From Nostocoides sp. HKS02 (GTDB taxonomy: Bacteria; Actinomycetota; Actinomycetes; Actinomycetales; Dermatophilaceae), in contig NZ_CP046121.1 in NCBI RefSeq assembly GCF_009707485.1, positions 2,728,001-2,792,000 on the forward strand: 64,000 nt of DNA, read 5' to 3'. Positions 8,583 through 16,650 of the stretch are shown here, one piece after another. The notes below the pieces were generated by a model, which saw only the letters and a program-made list of their open reading frames with translations, did no database searches and had not been told where the DNA came from. The position numbers and the translations under genes are program-made. The first letter of the stretch is position 1; every line of letters starts with the position of its first letter.

Positions 8583-11066
8583 TCAGTCGAGTGCAAGGGT
8601 GGCCCGGACGTCGCCCAGCCCACGGGCGACGAGCAGGCTGCCGCCCGGGTTCAGCGTGCCCCAGCCGGCCGCCTCGGTGTCCCAGCGGCGCCACAGGCGG
8701 GCGTCGGTGGGCACCTCCACCTCGGCCGACTCGCCGGCAGCCACCTGGACGCCGGTCCAGCCGACGAGCCGCACCGGCTGGTCCTGGTCGGCCGGCTGGA
8801 GGTAGACCTGCACGACCTCGCGGGAGTCGCGGGCCGCGGTGTTCCGGACCCGCACCCGAACGGTCGGCGCCGGACCGCTCCCGACCACCTCGGCCGACTC
8901 GTAGGCCCACGAGCCGTAGCCCTCACCCGCGCCGAGCCAGTGGGCCGGCGCCGGCGCGTGCCCAGCATGGAAGCCGCGGTAGCCGATGAACGTGCCGTCG
9001 GTGTACTCGAGCCGCAGGTCGCGGGGCTCGACGTCCCAGGCCGGTGCGGCCCCGTCGGCGGTCGGCCACGACGTGACCAGTCGCCCAGTCGGCTCCCGTA
9101 TGCCGAGCAGCGCGTCTGCGACTGCATGGCCCCCCTCCTGGCCAGGCAGCCCGACGACGAGGATCGCGTCGACCTCGTCGGCCCACGGCATGAGCACCGG
9201 GGTCGCGGAGTTGACCACGACGACGGTCCGGGCCGCCGCCGCAGCCACGGCGTGCACCAGCTCGTCCTGCTGGCCGGGCAGCGCCAGCGTGGACTTGTCG
9301 GTGGCCTCGGTCTCCTGCTCGGGCGTGAGGCCGACCGCGACGATGGCCAGGTCGGCCGACCGAACTGCCTCGACCGCGGCGGCGATGGTCCGGTCGGCGG
9401 GCGCCGGCACGGGCGCGACGACGAGGGCCTTGATGCCCATGCCCGAGGCGATGGCGTCCGACAGCGTGCTCAGCGTGCCGTCGGGGCCGGGCTTCGGCTC
9501 GGACCGGACGATGGTGAGGACGGCCTCGACGAGGCTGCCCTGCGCCGCCTCGACGTCGGTGGTCCAGACCGGCGGCTTGAGCATCGACTCGCCCGGATCG
9601 GCGCCTTCGGGGGCGAGGTCGACCGAGGCGACCTCGGTGCCGTCGAGCGAGATCTGCCAGCGCCCGGTGCCGCTGCACCCGAGGCGCACCGGGCCGCCGG
9701 CGGCGAGGAGAGCGCTGAGCCGCAGCTGCTGCGTCGGGCGCGGGAGGCTGTCGTCCCAGCCGGTGGTGACCTGGCTCTCGGGGCTGTGCTCGGCGAGCAT
9801 GACCACGCCGGCGGCGTCGACGTGCTCGACGTGCAGACCGGGCTCGCCGGTGAACGGGTCGCGGATCGCGGTCGCCGGCGCCGGCAGTGCCCGCTCGCGC
9901 ACCTCGACGCCGTCCACCACGGTGAGCCGGTTGCCGAGTGCGGCTCGCAGGCCCTCGGCGATCGACACCTCGTACGGCGGGTTGACCTGGGCGGAGCCGC
10001 CGCCCATGCACACGGTCTCCAGGGCGTGGCGGCCGACCAGGGCGACCGTGCCCTCGCCCGTGAGTGGCAGGACCCCGCCCTCGTTGCGCAGGACGACCAT
10101 GCCGTCCGTGGCCAGCCGACGCAGTTGGCCCCGCCGCACGGGGGCGTCGGGGGCGGTCGAGTCCGTCGGCCATGACCGGTGCGCGCCCAGGGCGCCCACC
10201 CGCTCGGCGAGGCGGAGCAGGCGGCATACGTGCTCGTCAATGACCGACTCGGGCACGGCACCGGACTCGACGTCGCGGACCAGCGCCTCGCCCCACGGGC
10301 CGTCCGGCCCTGGCATGACCAGGTCGAGACCCCCCAGGGCGGCCGGGGCCGACGTCTTGGTCGCGAACCAGTCGGACATGAGCAGGCCGGTCCAGCCCCA
10401 CTCGCCCTTGACCACCTCGTTGTTGACGTGGTCCTGCTCGGTGGCCGCGACGCCGTTGACGTCGTTGTACGCCGCCATGATCGACCAGGGGTTCGAGTCC
10501 TCGACCGCGATCTCGAACGGCAGGAGGTAGACCTCGCGCAGCGCCTCCTCGCTCACCACCGAGTTCATGTAGTTGCGCAGCGTCTCGGACTCGTTGGCGA
10601 CGAGGTGCTTGAGGCACGCGCCGATGTCCTTGGCCTGCATCCCACGGACGTATGCCGCCGCGAGACGCCCCGTGAGCAGCGGGTCCTCGGAGTACGCCTC
10701 GAACAGACGACCGCCCAGTGGGGAGCGGTGCAGGTTGATGGTCGGCCCGAGGACGACGTGGATCTGCTGGCGCTCGGCCTCCTCCGCGAGCATCTCGCCG
10801 ACCTCGTGGGCGGTGTCCTCGCTCCACGCGCTCGCGAGCAGGGTGGCGTTGGGGAAGAGCGCGACGTGGTCACCGCCGGTGAACTTCAGCCCGCGGACCC
10901 CGGTCGGGCCGTCGGAGAACGCCATCGGAGCAAGACCAATCGAGTCCTCGCCGTGCAAGGTGAACGAGGTGGCTCCGGTGAGCAGGCGCACCTTGGTCGC
11001 GAGGTCGAGCCGACCCACGAGGTCGGTGACGTCGGTCTGGTCGGGGTGGTCTGCCGGGGCGGTCAT
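8583..11066 (-). CDS. glycoside hydrolase family 3 beta-glycosidase (probable PA14 insert)
   Basis: An 827-aa retaining beta-glycosidase. The GH3 N-terminal barrel holds the substrate-binding Lys-His (KHLVANESET, 153-162) and the nucleophile Asp232 in LLMSDWF. The second GH3 domain follows, interrupted at about 390-530 by a stretch resembling the PA14 insert of bacterial beta-glucosidases, and the C-terminus has the usual fibronectin-III-like domain (VRVRNTAARDSREVVQVYLQ). No signal peptide is present, so it probably cleaves imported oligosaccharides; the sugar is unknown. No transporter adjoins it. A 22-bp palindrome 34 bases upstream is its likely operator. Confidence 0.92.
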   Translation of the reverse strand: MTAPADHPDQTDVTDLVGRLDLATKVRLLTGATSFTLHGEDSIGLAPMAFSDGPTGVRGLKFTGGDHVALFPNATLLASAWSEDTAHEVGEMLAEEAERQQIHVVLGPTINLHRSPLGGRLFEAYSEDPLLTGRLAAAYVRGMQAKDIGACLKHLVANESETLRNYMNSVVSEEALREVYLLPFEIAVEDSNPWSIMAAYNDVNGVAATEQDHVNNEVVKGEWGWTGLLMSDWFATKTSAPAALGGLDLVMPGPDGPWGEALVRDVESGAVPESVIDEHVCRLLRLAERVGALGAHRSWPTDSTAPDAPVRRGQLRRLATDGMVVLRNEGGVLPLTGEGTVALVGRHALETVCMGGGSAQVNPPYEVSIAEGLRAALGNRLTVVDGVEVRERALPAPATAIRDPFTGEPGLHVEHVDAAGVVMLAEHSPESQVTTGWDDSLPRPTQQLRLSALLAAGGPVRLGCSGTGRWQISLDGTEVASVDLAPEGADPGESMLKPPVWTTDVEAAQGSLVEAVLTIVRSEPKPGPDGTLSTLSDAIASGMGIKALVVAPVPAPADRTIAAAVEAVRSADLAIVAVGLTPEQETEATDKSTLALPGQQDELVHAVAAAAARTVVVVNSATPVLMPWADEVDAILVVGLPGQEGGHAVADALLGIREPTGRLVTSWPTADGAAPAWDVEPRDLRLEYTDGTFIGYRGFHAGHAPAPAHWLGAGEGYGSWAYESAEVVGSGPAPTVRVRVRNTAARDSREVVQVYLQPADQDQPVRLVGWTGVQVAAGESAEVEVPTDARLWRRWDTEAAGWGTLNPGGSLLVARGLGDVRATLALD

Positions 11067-11099
11067 GCCTGCCAGTGCAGCAGTGGGAGCCGGGGTTGG

Positions 11100-11121
11100 A
11101 AATAGTTTAGTCTAACTATTT
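11100..11121. promoter_or_regulatory. palindromic operator upstream of the GH3 gene
   Basis: AAATAGTT (11100-11107) is followed by six bases and its exact complement AACTATTT (11114-11121). This AT-rich palindrome is conspicuous in the high-GC background and lies just before the GH3 ATG (11066, minus strand), within the divergent gap to the PIG-L gene. It fits a dimeric repressor of MarR or similar type. The regulator is unknown; the TetR gene downstream of GH3 is one candidate. Confidence 0.6.
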
Positions 11122-11173
11122 ATCATTTCGTGACCTTTCTCGTGGGCGTGGGCGGCGTTGGCATGATGGGCGG

Positions 11174-12022
11174 ATGTCCACCATCGTCTTTCTCCACGCC
11201 CATCCGGACGACGAGGCCTCACAGACCGCCGGATCCATGGCGCGCGCGGTCGCCGAGGGCCACCGCGTGGTCACGGTCTTCGCGACGAACGGCGACCACG
11301 GTGAGCTGCCGGCCGCGGGACTGCCGGAGGGGGAGACCCTGGTGGACTGGCGTCGCCGCGAGGCCGAGGCGTCGGCTGCCGTGCTCGGCGTACAGCGGAT
11401 TGCCTGGCTGGGCTACCGCGACTCGGGCATGACCGGCTGGGCGCAGAACTCCGAGGACGGCGCGTTCCACTCCGCCGACGTCGACGAGGCCGCCACCCGG
11501 CTCGCGCGCATCCTCGACGAGGAGGACGCGGACGTCCTCGTCGGGTACGACTGGCACGGCGGTTACGGTCACCCCGACCACGTCAAGGTGCATGCGGTCG
11601 TCCATCGCGCGGCCGAGCTGGCGGCGCGCAGGCCGAGGCTGCTGGAGTCGACGATGAACCGGGACCTCATCCGGGGCTTCTACGAGGCAGCGGTCGCGTC
11701 GGGCAACGCCGACCGGGCATTCGACCCCGACAGCCCCATGGATGACGGCAACCCGCTCGGCAGCCCCGAGTCCGAGATCACCTGGCAGGTCGACGTGAGC
11801 GACTACCTGCCACAGCGGCGGGCCGCGCTGGAGGCCCACCGCAGCCAGGCGACCGACATCGAGGGGATGCTGTCGATGCCCGAGGAGTTCTTCGGGCTCT
11901 TCTTCGGCCGTGAGCACTACATCGAGCCGATCGGGTCTGGCGGGTCCAGCGGGTCTGGCGCGTCTGGTGCGGCCGTCGAACCCAGGGCGCCGATGCAGCT
12001 GGGGTGGCCGTTCGGCGACTGA
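11174..12022 (+). CDS. PIG-L/LmbE-family zinc deacetylase
   Basis: A 282-aa N-acetylglucosaminyl deacetylase-fold protein. The metal/catalytic motif AHPDDE (9-14) and the distal HPDH (133-136) are intact. Actinobacterial relatives include MshB and Mca of mycothiol metabolism and antibiotic deacetylases. Length and the motif order match MshB-like members, but nothing in the neighbourhood fixes the substrate. The C-terminal tail (about 255-275) is a low-complexity Gly/Ser stretch. It is divergent from the GH3 gene and converges on the next gene with only 14 bases between. Confidence 0.85.
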   Translation: MSTIVFLHAHPDDEASQTAGSMARAVAEGHRVVTVFATNGDHGELPAAGLPEGETLVDWRRREAEASAAVLGVQRIAWLGYRDSGMTGWAQNSEDGAFHSADVDEAATRLARILDEEDADVLVGYDWHGGYGHPDHVKVHAVVHRAAELAARRPRLLESTMNRDLIRGFYEAAVASGNADRAFDPDSPMDDGNPLGSPESEITWQVDVSDYLPQRRAALEAHRSQATDIEGMLSMPEEFFGLFFGREHYIEPIGSGGSSGSGASGAAVEPRAPMQLGWPFGD

Positions 12023-12036
12023 CGCGCTCGCGCGGC

Positions 12037-12867
12037 TCAGGGCCGCCCGGCGGCGGCGTCGAGGTCGGCCCAGGCGGCATCTCGGCGGGCAACGAGCACC
12101 GCCCGCGTGCTGCTCACCAGCGCCCGCGGCATACCGGTGGCGCGCAGGTGCGGTGCCCCCCAGTGGACCGGAGGGTCGGGGTCGACCGCGCGGCCGGTGA
12201 GCCGGTGGAGGATGCCCGCACCCCGCGCGGCGGCACTGGACGAGACGTCGAGCAGGTCCCACAGCTCGCGCGCGAGCACCGCGCCTCGTGGGCCGATCAG
12301 GCCGTTGGCCTGGCCGCCGATCCAGACCACCGCGCCGACGGCGGTCTCGTCGCGGTCGCTGCGGTGGAGGGTGCCGGGGTCGAGGGTGAGCACGGCGGTG
12401 AGGATGTGGCGGAAGGCGGCCACGAGCTCGGGGGTGTCAAAGACATCGATCGCGACGGCGTCGCACCGGGCGCTGATCGACTGGGCGCGCGCGTGGAGGT
12501 CGACCGGGATCTGCTCGAGGGGGAGCGGGGTGGCGGTCAACGGTGAGGTGTCGAGCGAGCGCAGGGCGTCGGCCCCGCCCACCGCGGCCTCGAGCCAGCG
12601 CAGGGCGCGCTCGTGGGTCGGCTCGGCGTCGGCGAACGCGCGCAGCGGCCCACGGCGCCGACCCCTGGACTCCCAGGTGCCATCGGCGCTCTCCTCGACC
12701 CAGTGGTCGGCGGGCAGGCCGTCGACCAGCACCACGTGGGTGACCAGGCGGCGCCGGCGCAGGAGCGGCGGTGGCTCATCGGACGGCTCCCACGGCGCCT
12801 CCCAGCGCGAGTCCCAGCGCGAGTCCCAGGCTGGCTCGGACAGTGATGAGAGTGATGAGCTGGTCAT
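12037..12867 (-). CDS. hypothetical protein with Trp-rich N-terminal repeat
   Basis: A 276-aa protein I do not recognise. The N-terminus contains a short tandem repeat (WDSRWDSRWEAPWEPSDEPP), reflecting a 12-bp DNA repeat near 12800-12825, then an Arg cluster and a mixed alpha/beta region with several Arg/Trp positions. No signal peptide or membrane segment is visible. Codon use (third-position G/C) matches the neighbours, which supports it as a real gene. It is transcribed toward the PIG-L gene. Regulation cannot be read from the sequence. Confidence 0.6.
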   Translation of the reverse strand: MTSSSLSSLSEPAWDSRWDSRWEAPWEPSDEPPPLLRRRRLVTHVVLVDGLPADHWVEESADGTWESRGRRRGPLRAFADAEPTHERALRWLEAAVGGADALRSLDTSPLTATPLPLEQIPVDLHARAQSISARCDAVAIDVFDTPELVAAFRHILTAVLTLDPGTLHRSDRDETAVGAVVWIGGQANGLIGPRGAVLARELWDLLDVSSSAAARGAGILHRLTGRAVDPDPPVHWGAPHLRATGMPRALVSSTRAVLVARRDAAWADLDAAAGRP

Positions 12868-12906
12868 CGCGCCACTGTGGCAGGCGGCACCGACCCTCCC
12901 GCGGCG

Positions 12907-12915
12907 TTATCCACA
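12907..12915 (+). other. perfect DnaA-box sequence
   Basis: TTATCCACA matches the consensus DnaA binding site exactly. It lies in the 104-base gap upstream of the Trp-rich hypothetical gene, about 0.5 kb from a looser group of similar sites before dnaB. A single 9-mer could occur by chance; the nearby group makes it worth recording. Confidence 0.35.
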
Positions 12916-12971
12916 GGCGGCAGGCTGGTGCTGTGACCCTGCGCGGTCGGCGCGGGCCGTGGCCGTGCGCC

Positions 12972-13244
12972 TCAGGCCGCGCCGTAGCGCGCTTGCGAGC
13001 GGGCTCGTGCCTTGGCCGCCTCGGTTTCGCGATCCTTCGGGGGTGCGCTCGTGGTGAGGTGGCTGAGCAGGTGCTCGGTGGCGTGGGCGATCTCGGCGAC
13101 TGCCTCGTCGAACGCGGCCTGGTTGGCGGCGCTGGGCTTGGTGCTGCCGCTCACCTTGCGGACGTACTGGAGGGCGGCTGCGCGCACTTCGTCAGAGGTC
13201 GCGGGGGGTTCGAAGTTGTGGAGCTGGCGGATGTTGCGGCACAT
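12972..13244 (-). CDS. DUF2277 family protein
   Basis: A 90-aa protein starting MCRNIRQLHNFEPPAT, the hallmark of DUF2277, a family of small actinobacterial and proteobacterial proteins of unknown function. The conserved MCRNI start fixes the initiation codon. The middle (EVRAAALQYVRKVSG) and an Arg/Lys-rich C-terminus follow the family pattern. No membrane segment is present. It is divergent from dnaB across a 415-base gap that contains DnaA-box-like sites, so co-regulation with replication genes is conceivable but unproven. Confidence 0.88.
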   Translation of the reverse strand: MCRNIRQLHNFEPPATSDEVRAAALQYVRKVSGSTKPSAANQAAFDEAVAEIAHATEHLLSHLTTSAPPKDRETEAAKARARSQARYGAA

Positions 13245-13426
13245 GGGTGCAGGGTACGTCGCGGGCGCCTCATCGGGGCAGTGATCGGCCGCGCGGTGTG
13301 AACTGCGTCATGTGGACGACCACGGGTCGGGATGCCGCCGGGACACGCCCGAGAAATTCTCCGGTCCACACCCGGTGGACGGTGTTCGCGCAGGTCAGTG
13401 CCCCTGTTGCCGGACGGTGGGTCGCG

Positions 13427-13504
13427 AAATCCACAGGGTTATCCCCCGACTGTGCACAAGCGGCCCGGGCGTGGCCCACAGGTTGTCCCCATGATGTGCA
13501 CAGG
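13427..13504. promoter_or_regulatory. cluster of DnaA-box-like sites upstream of dnaB
   Basis: This is the notable part of the 415-base non-coding stretch 13245-13659. Within 78 bases lie AAATCCACA (13427), TTATCCCCC (13439), TGTGCACAA (13451, minus-strand form TTGTGCACA), TTGTCCCCA (13483) and TGTGCACAG (13496). Each differs from TTATCCACA/TTGTCCACA by one to two or three bases. Such a grouping suggests DnaA-mediated control of dnaB or titration of DnaA. The rest of the gap, 13245-13426 and 13505-13659, shows no other clear structure to me. Confidence 0.4.
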
Positions 13505-13659
13505 GCACGTTTGAGTGCGGTGGCCGGGCGGCCCTAGCGTGTGCCGGTCACCAGTTCCGAGCGAGGTTCCGGCCAGTTTTCGGGCCAGTGTCGGAGCGGG
13601 GTGGTGTACTCGAATCACACGGGTGTTATCCCAGCAGGTACAGAGAGAGTTGGCGGCGA

Positions 13660-15046
13660 GTGTCTCTTGCAGAGTTGAGCACGAGTGCGTTCAGCTCTGG
13701 CGGCGACGGTCCGCCCGGCGGGGCGGACCGCGTTCCTCCGCAGGACGTCCACGCGGAGCAGTCGGTCCTTGGTGGCATGTTGCTGTCGAAGGACGCGATC
13801 GCCGACTGCGTCGAGGGGCTGAGGGGCCAGGACTTCTACCGGCCCGCTCACGAGCTGATCTACGACGCGATTCTCGACCTCTACGGCCGGGGCGAGCCGG
13901 CTGACGCGATCACCGTGTCCGACGAGCTGTCCAAGCGCGGCGACCTGCAGCGCATCGGTGGACAGGCGTACCTCCACCAGCTGATCCAGGTCGTGCCCAC
14001 CGCGGCGAACGCCGGCTACTACGCCGAGATCGTCAGCGAGCGCGCGGTGCTGCGCCGGTTGGTCGAGGCTGGCACCCGGATCGTCCAGCTCGGCTACCAG
14101 CAGGGCAACGGCGACGTCGAGGACATCGTCAATGCCGCCCAGGCCGAGGTCTACGCCGTGGCGGACAAGCGCGGTGGCGAGGACTACATCGCCCTCGGCG
14201 ACGTCCTCGAGGAGACGCTCAACGAGATCGAGGTCGCGGCCGGGCGCGACCCGGGCGAGATGCTCGGGGTGCCCACCGGCTTCATCGAGCTCGACGAGCT
14301 CACGCACGGGCTGCACCCGGGCCAGATGATCGTGCTTGCGGCGCGGCCGGCGGTCGGCAAGTCGACCATGGGTCTGGACATCGCCCGTGCGGCCGCCATC
14401 AAGCACAAGATGGCCACGGCCATCTTCTCCCTCGAAATGAGCCGGTCCGAGATCACCATGCGCGTGCTCTCGGCCGAGGCCCAGATCCAGCTGCAGGACC
14501 TGCGCAAGGGCACCATCGGTGACCAGGGGTGGAAGAAGCTGGCCCGGATCATGGGGCAGATCTCCGACTCGCCGCTTGTTCATCGACGACTCACCGAACA
14601 TGTCGCTCATGGAGATCCGCGCCAAGTGCCGCCGGCTCAAACAGCAGCACAACCTCAAGCTCGTGGTGATCGACTACCTGCAGCTCATGTCGTCGGGTAA
14701 GAAGGTCGAGTCCCGCCAGCAGGAGGTGTCGGAGTTCTCCCGTGCGCTCAAGCTGCTCGCCAAGGAGCTCGAGGTCCCGGTCATCGCGATCTCGCAGCTG
14801 AACCGTGGACCCGAGCAGCGCACGGACAAGCGGCCCCAGATGTCGGACCTGCGTGAGTCGGGCTCCATCGAGCAGGACGCCGACATGGTCATCCTGCTGC
14901 ACCGCGACCGCTCGCCCGAGTCAGGGCGCGAGGGGGAAGCCGACGTGATCGTGGCCAAGCACCGTAACGGCCCGACCAAGGACCTGGTGTTGGCGTTCCA
15001 GGGTCACTACAGCCGGTTCGCCAACATGGCCCGCGACGGCTTCTGA
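13660..15046 (+). CDS. dnaB: replicative DNA helicase DnaB (frame broken by one inserted base)
   Basis: The hexameric fork helicase, 461 aa after correcting one base. The N-terminal domain (DVHAEQSVLGGMLLS, 29-43) leads to the RecA-like core with Walker A ARPAVGKST (Lys234) and, after the break, Walker B LVVIDYLQLMS and the ISQLNRGPEQRTDKRP loop. The reading frame shifts after SDSPL (residue 306) at 14574-14580, where GCTTGTT stands for expected GCTGTT; the next frame continues FIDDSPNMSLMEIR exactly as in DnaB. As dnaB is essential, the break is almost certainly a sequence error. The GTG at 13660 gives the standard N-terminus SLAELS. Confidence 0.93.
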
Positions 15047-15070
15047 GTCGTCGTCGCGACCCCTCGTAGA

Positions 15071-16099
15071 GTGCGCAGGGTGTTCGAGATCGGTGCATCC
15101 CCTTCGCTGCGGGAGATGACTGCGGCAGATGTGCCGGCCGTGCTCGCCATCCAGGAGCCGGGCGCGGTCCTGGGCCTTTCCGACGTGTTTCCGCAGGACC
15201 TCCACCCCTTCCCGCGCGACGCGGTCGGCCAGCGCTGGCTCGAGGAGATCGCAACGCCGGGGATCGACTGTGACGTGGTCCTGCTCAATGGAGTGATCGT
15301 GGGGTTCGCCGCGGTTCGGGGCGATGAGCTCCTGCACTTCGGGATCGCCGTCGAGCACTGGGGCACAGGCACGGCCCAAGCCGCTCACGACGCGGTGCTC
15401 GAACGAATGCAAACGCGCGGCGTCCAGCGGGCGTGGCTGACGGTGTTCGCCAACAACGAGCGAGGGCGGCGCTTCTACGAACGGCAGGGCTGGCGTGCGA
15501 CCGGTGACCGCACCCACAGCTCGTTCCCGCCCTATCCGGAGCTGCTCCGTTACGAACGCGCCCTGGACCGCGGCACACGCGTACGGGCCGTCGGCTCGAC
15601 CAGGATCGCTGAGGTGAACTGGTCCGCGCCCTCAGGCATCCGCTCCCACGAGCAGACAGTGCCGGTCGGTCACGGCGCGGAAGCCTGGCGTCTCGCGACC
15701 GCCGAAGTCCTGCACTGGGGCGTGAAGACCCGCAGCGGATTCATCGTTCGACCGGACGCGGGCACCGACCTGCGAGTCGCCGAGGACCGGGACTACACCT
15801 TGGTGGCCAGGGTCGGCCCCCTCGGCATCCGCGAGCCCGTTCGCGTGCTGGCGGTGCTCGACCTTCCCGATCGGTGTGGGTTCGCCTACGGCACACGACC
15901 CGGGCACCCCGTCGCAGGAGAGGAAGCCTTCATCGTCCACCGCGACGTCGACGGCCGCGTGTGGTTCACGCAGCGCTCCCTCACCCAGCCAGGGCTCGGG
16001 CCTTGGCGTCTCGCGTTCCCGGCAGTTCTGGTGGCGCAACGGTGGTATCGCCGCCGCTATGCGCGCGCGCTCACGGGCATCCTCACTGACGGCGGCTGA
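15071..16099 (+). CDS. GNAT acetyltransferase fused to a DUF1990 domain
   Basis: A 342-aa two-domain protein. Residues about 10-160 form a GNAT acyl-CoA N-acyltransferase fold, with AVEHWGTGTAQAAHDAVL standing at the acetyl-CoA-binding region and FANNERGRRFYERQGW as the C-terminal beta-bulge motif. Residues about 175-340 match DUF1990, recognisable from EVLHWGVKTRSGF and VDGRVWFTQRSLTQP. DUF1990 proteins are usually stand-alone, so the fusion is notable. The start is a GTG at 15071, 24 bases after dnaB, so it may share dnaB transcripts. Substrates are unknown. Confidence 0.75.
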   Translation: MRRVFEIGASPSLREMTAADVPAVLAIQEPGAVLGLSDVFPQDLHPFPRDAVGQRWLEEIATPGIDCDVVLLNGVIVGFAAVRGDELLHFGIAVEHWGTGTAQAAHDAVLERMQTRGVQRAWLTVFANNERGRRFYERQGWRATGDRTHSSFPPYPELLRYERALDRGTRVRAVGSTRIAEVNWSAPSGIRSHEQTVPVGHGAEAWRLATAEVLHWGVKTRSGFIVRPDAGTDLRVAEDRDYTLVARVGPLGIREPVRVLAVLDLPDRCGFAYGTRPGHPVAGEEAFIVHRDVDGRVWFTQRSLTQPGLGPWRLAFPAVLVAQRWYRRRYARALTGILTDGG

Positions 16100-16138
16100 C
16101 GCGGGTACCTCGATCCTCACGCTGACCTACGTCCCCGT

Positions 16139-16456
16139 TCACCGCGGGAGCCGGCGTTCCCGCTCGGCTGCGAGCCGAAGCACGAACTGGTTGAGCAGCG
16201 CGGCGTTCCCGACCAGGGCGACGGCGGTGGCGGCATACGTGATCAGGACCGAGCTCTCGCTCGGGGCAATGGCGTTCCCGGTGATGAGCATGACCATGAC
16301 GTACGGCGCCAGGACCAGCAGTCCGATGGGCAGGGTGCCGAGCAGCAGCACCCGCGCCAGCGTCTCGACGGGCAGGAGCGTGTCCTGCGGCGAGAGCTCC
16401 ACGACCGCGAAGAGCAGCACCATCGCGACGACATAGCTGGCCGCGGTCCGAGTCAC
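16139..16456 (-). CDS. small membrane protein of unknown function
   Basis: A 105-aa protein with three hydrophobic stretches, near residues 5-20 (AASYVVAMVLLFAVVEL), 32-60 (TLARVLLLGTLPIGLL onward) and 68-90 (VLITYAATAVALVGNAALL), and a basic C-terminus (AAERERRLPR). This fits a three-helix inner-membrane protein, similar in layout to the SCO4225-type small membrane proteins of actinobacteria, though I cannot confirm that family. The ATG is at 16456. It is convergent with the GNAT-DUF1990 gene. Confidence 0.6.
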   Translation of the reverse strand: MTRTAASYVVAMVLLFAVVELSPQDTLLPVETLARVLLLGTLPIGLLVLAPYVMVMLITGNAIAPSESSVLITYAATAVALVGNAALLNQFVLRLAAERERRLPR

Positions 16457-16650
16457 CTCCGCATCGTGACAGAGATCGGGACCTTCAGCGCACCACCGCT
16501 GGCCGAAGCGGTGAGTTTTCCCGGCATACCCGCGTGGAACCGCAGAATCCCCACCCTCGTCCCACCCGCATGTCGAGAATGTCCTCTCGACCTCGCCGGC
16601 ACACCTATGCCGGCGGCCCGGCAGCTTTCTGATCAGGAGACCACCCCGTC

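Noticed and set aside
13427..13504. Chromosomal origin oriC
   Set aside because: dnaA, dnaN, recF and gyrase genes are absent and most boxes are degenerate.
14574..14580. Programmed ribosomal frameshift in dnaB at CUU-G
   Set aside because: The same heptamer breaks genes on both strands, so the shared signal is in DNA, not in mRNA read by ribosomes. An essential helicase relying on an unusual shift is less likely than a read error.
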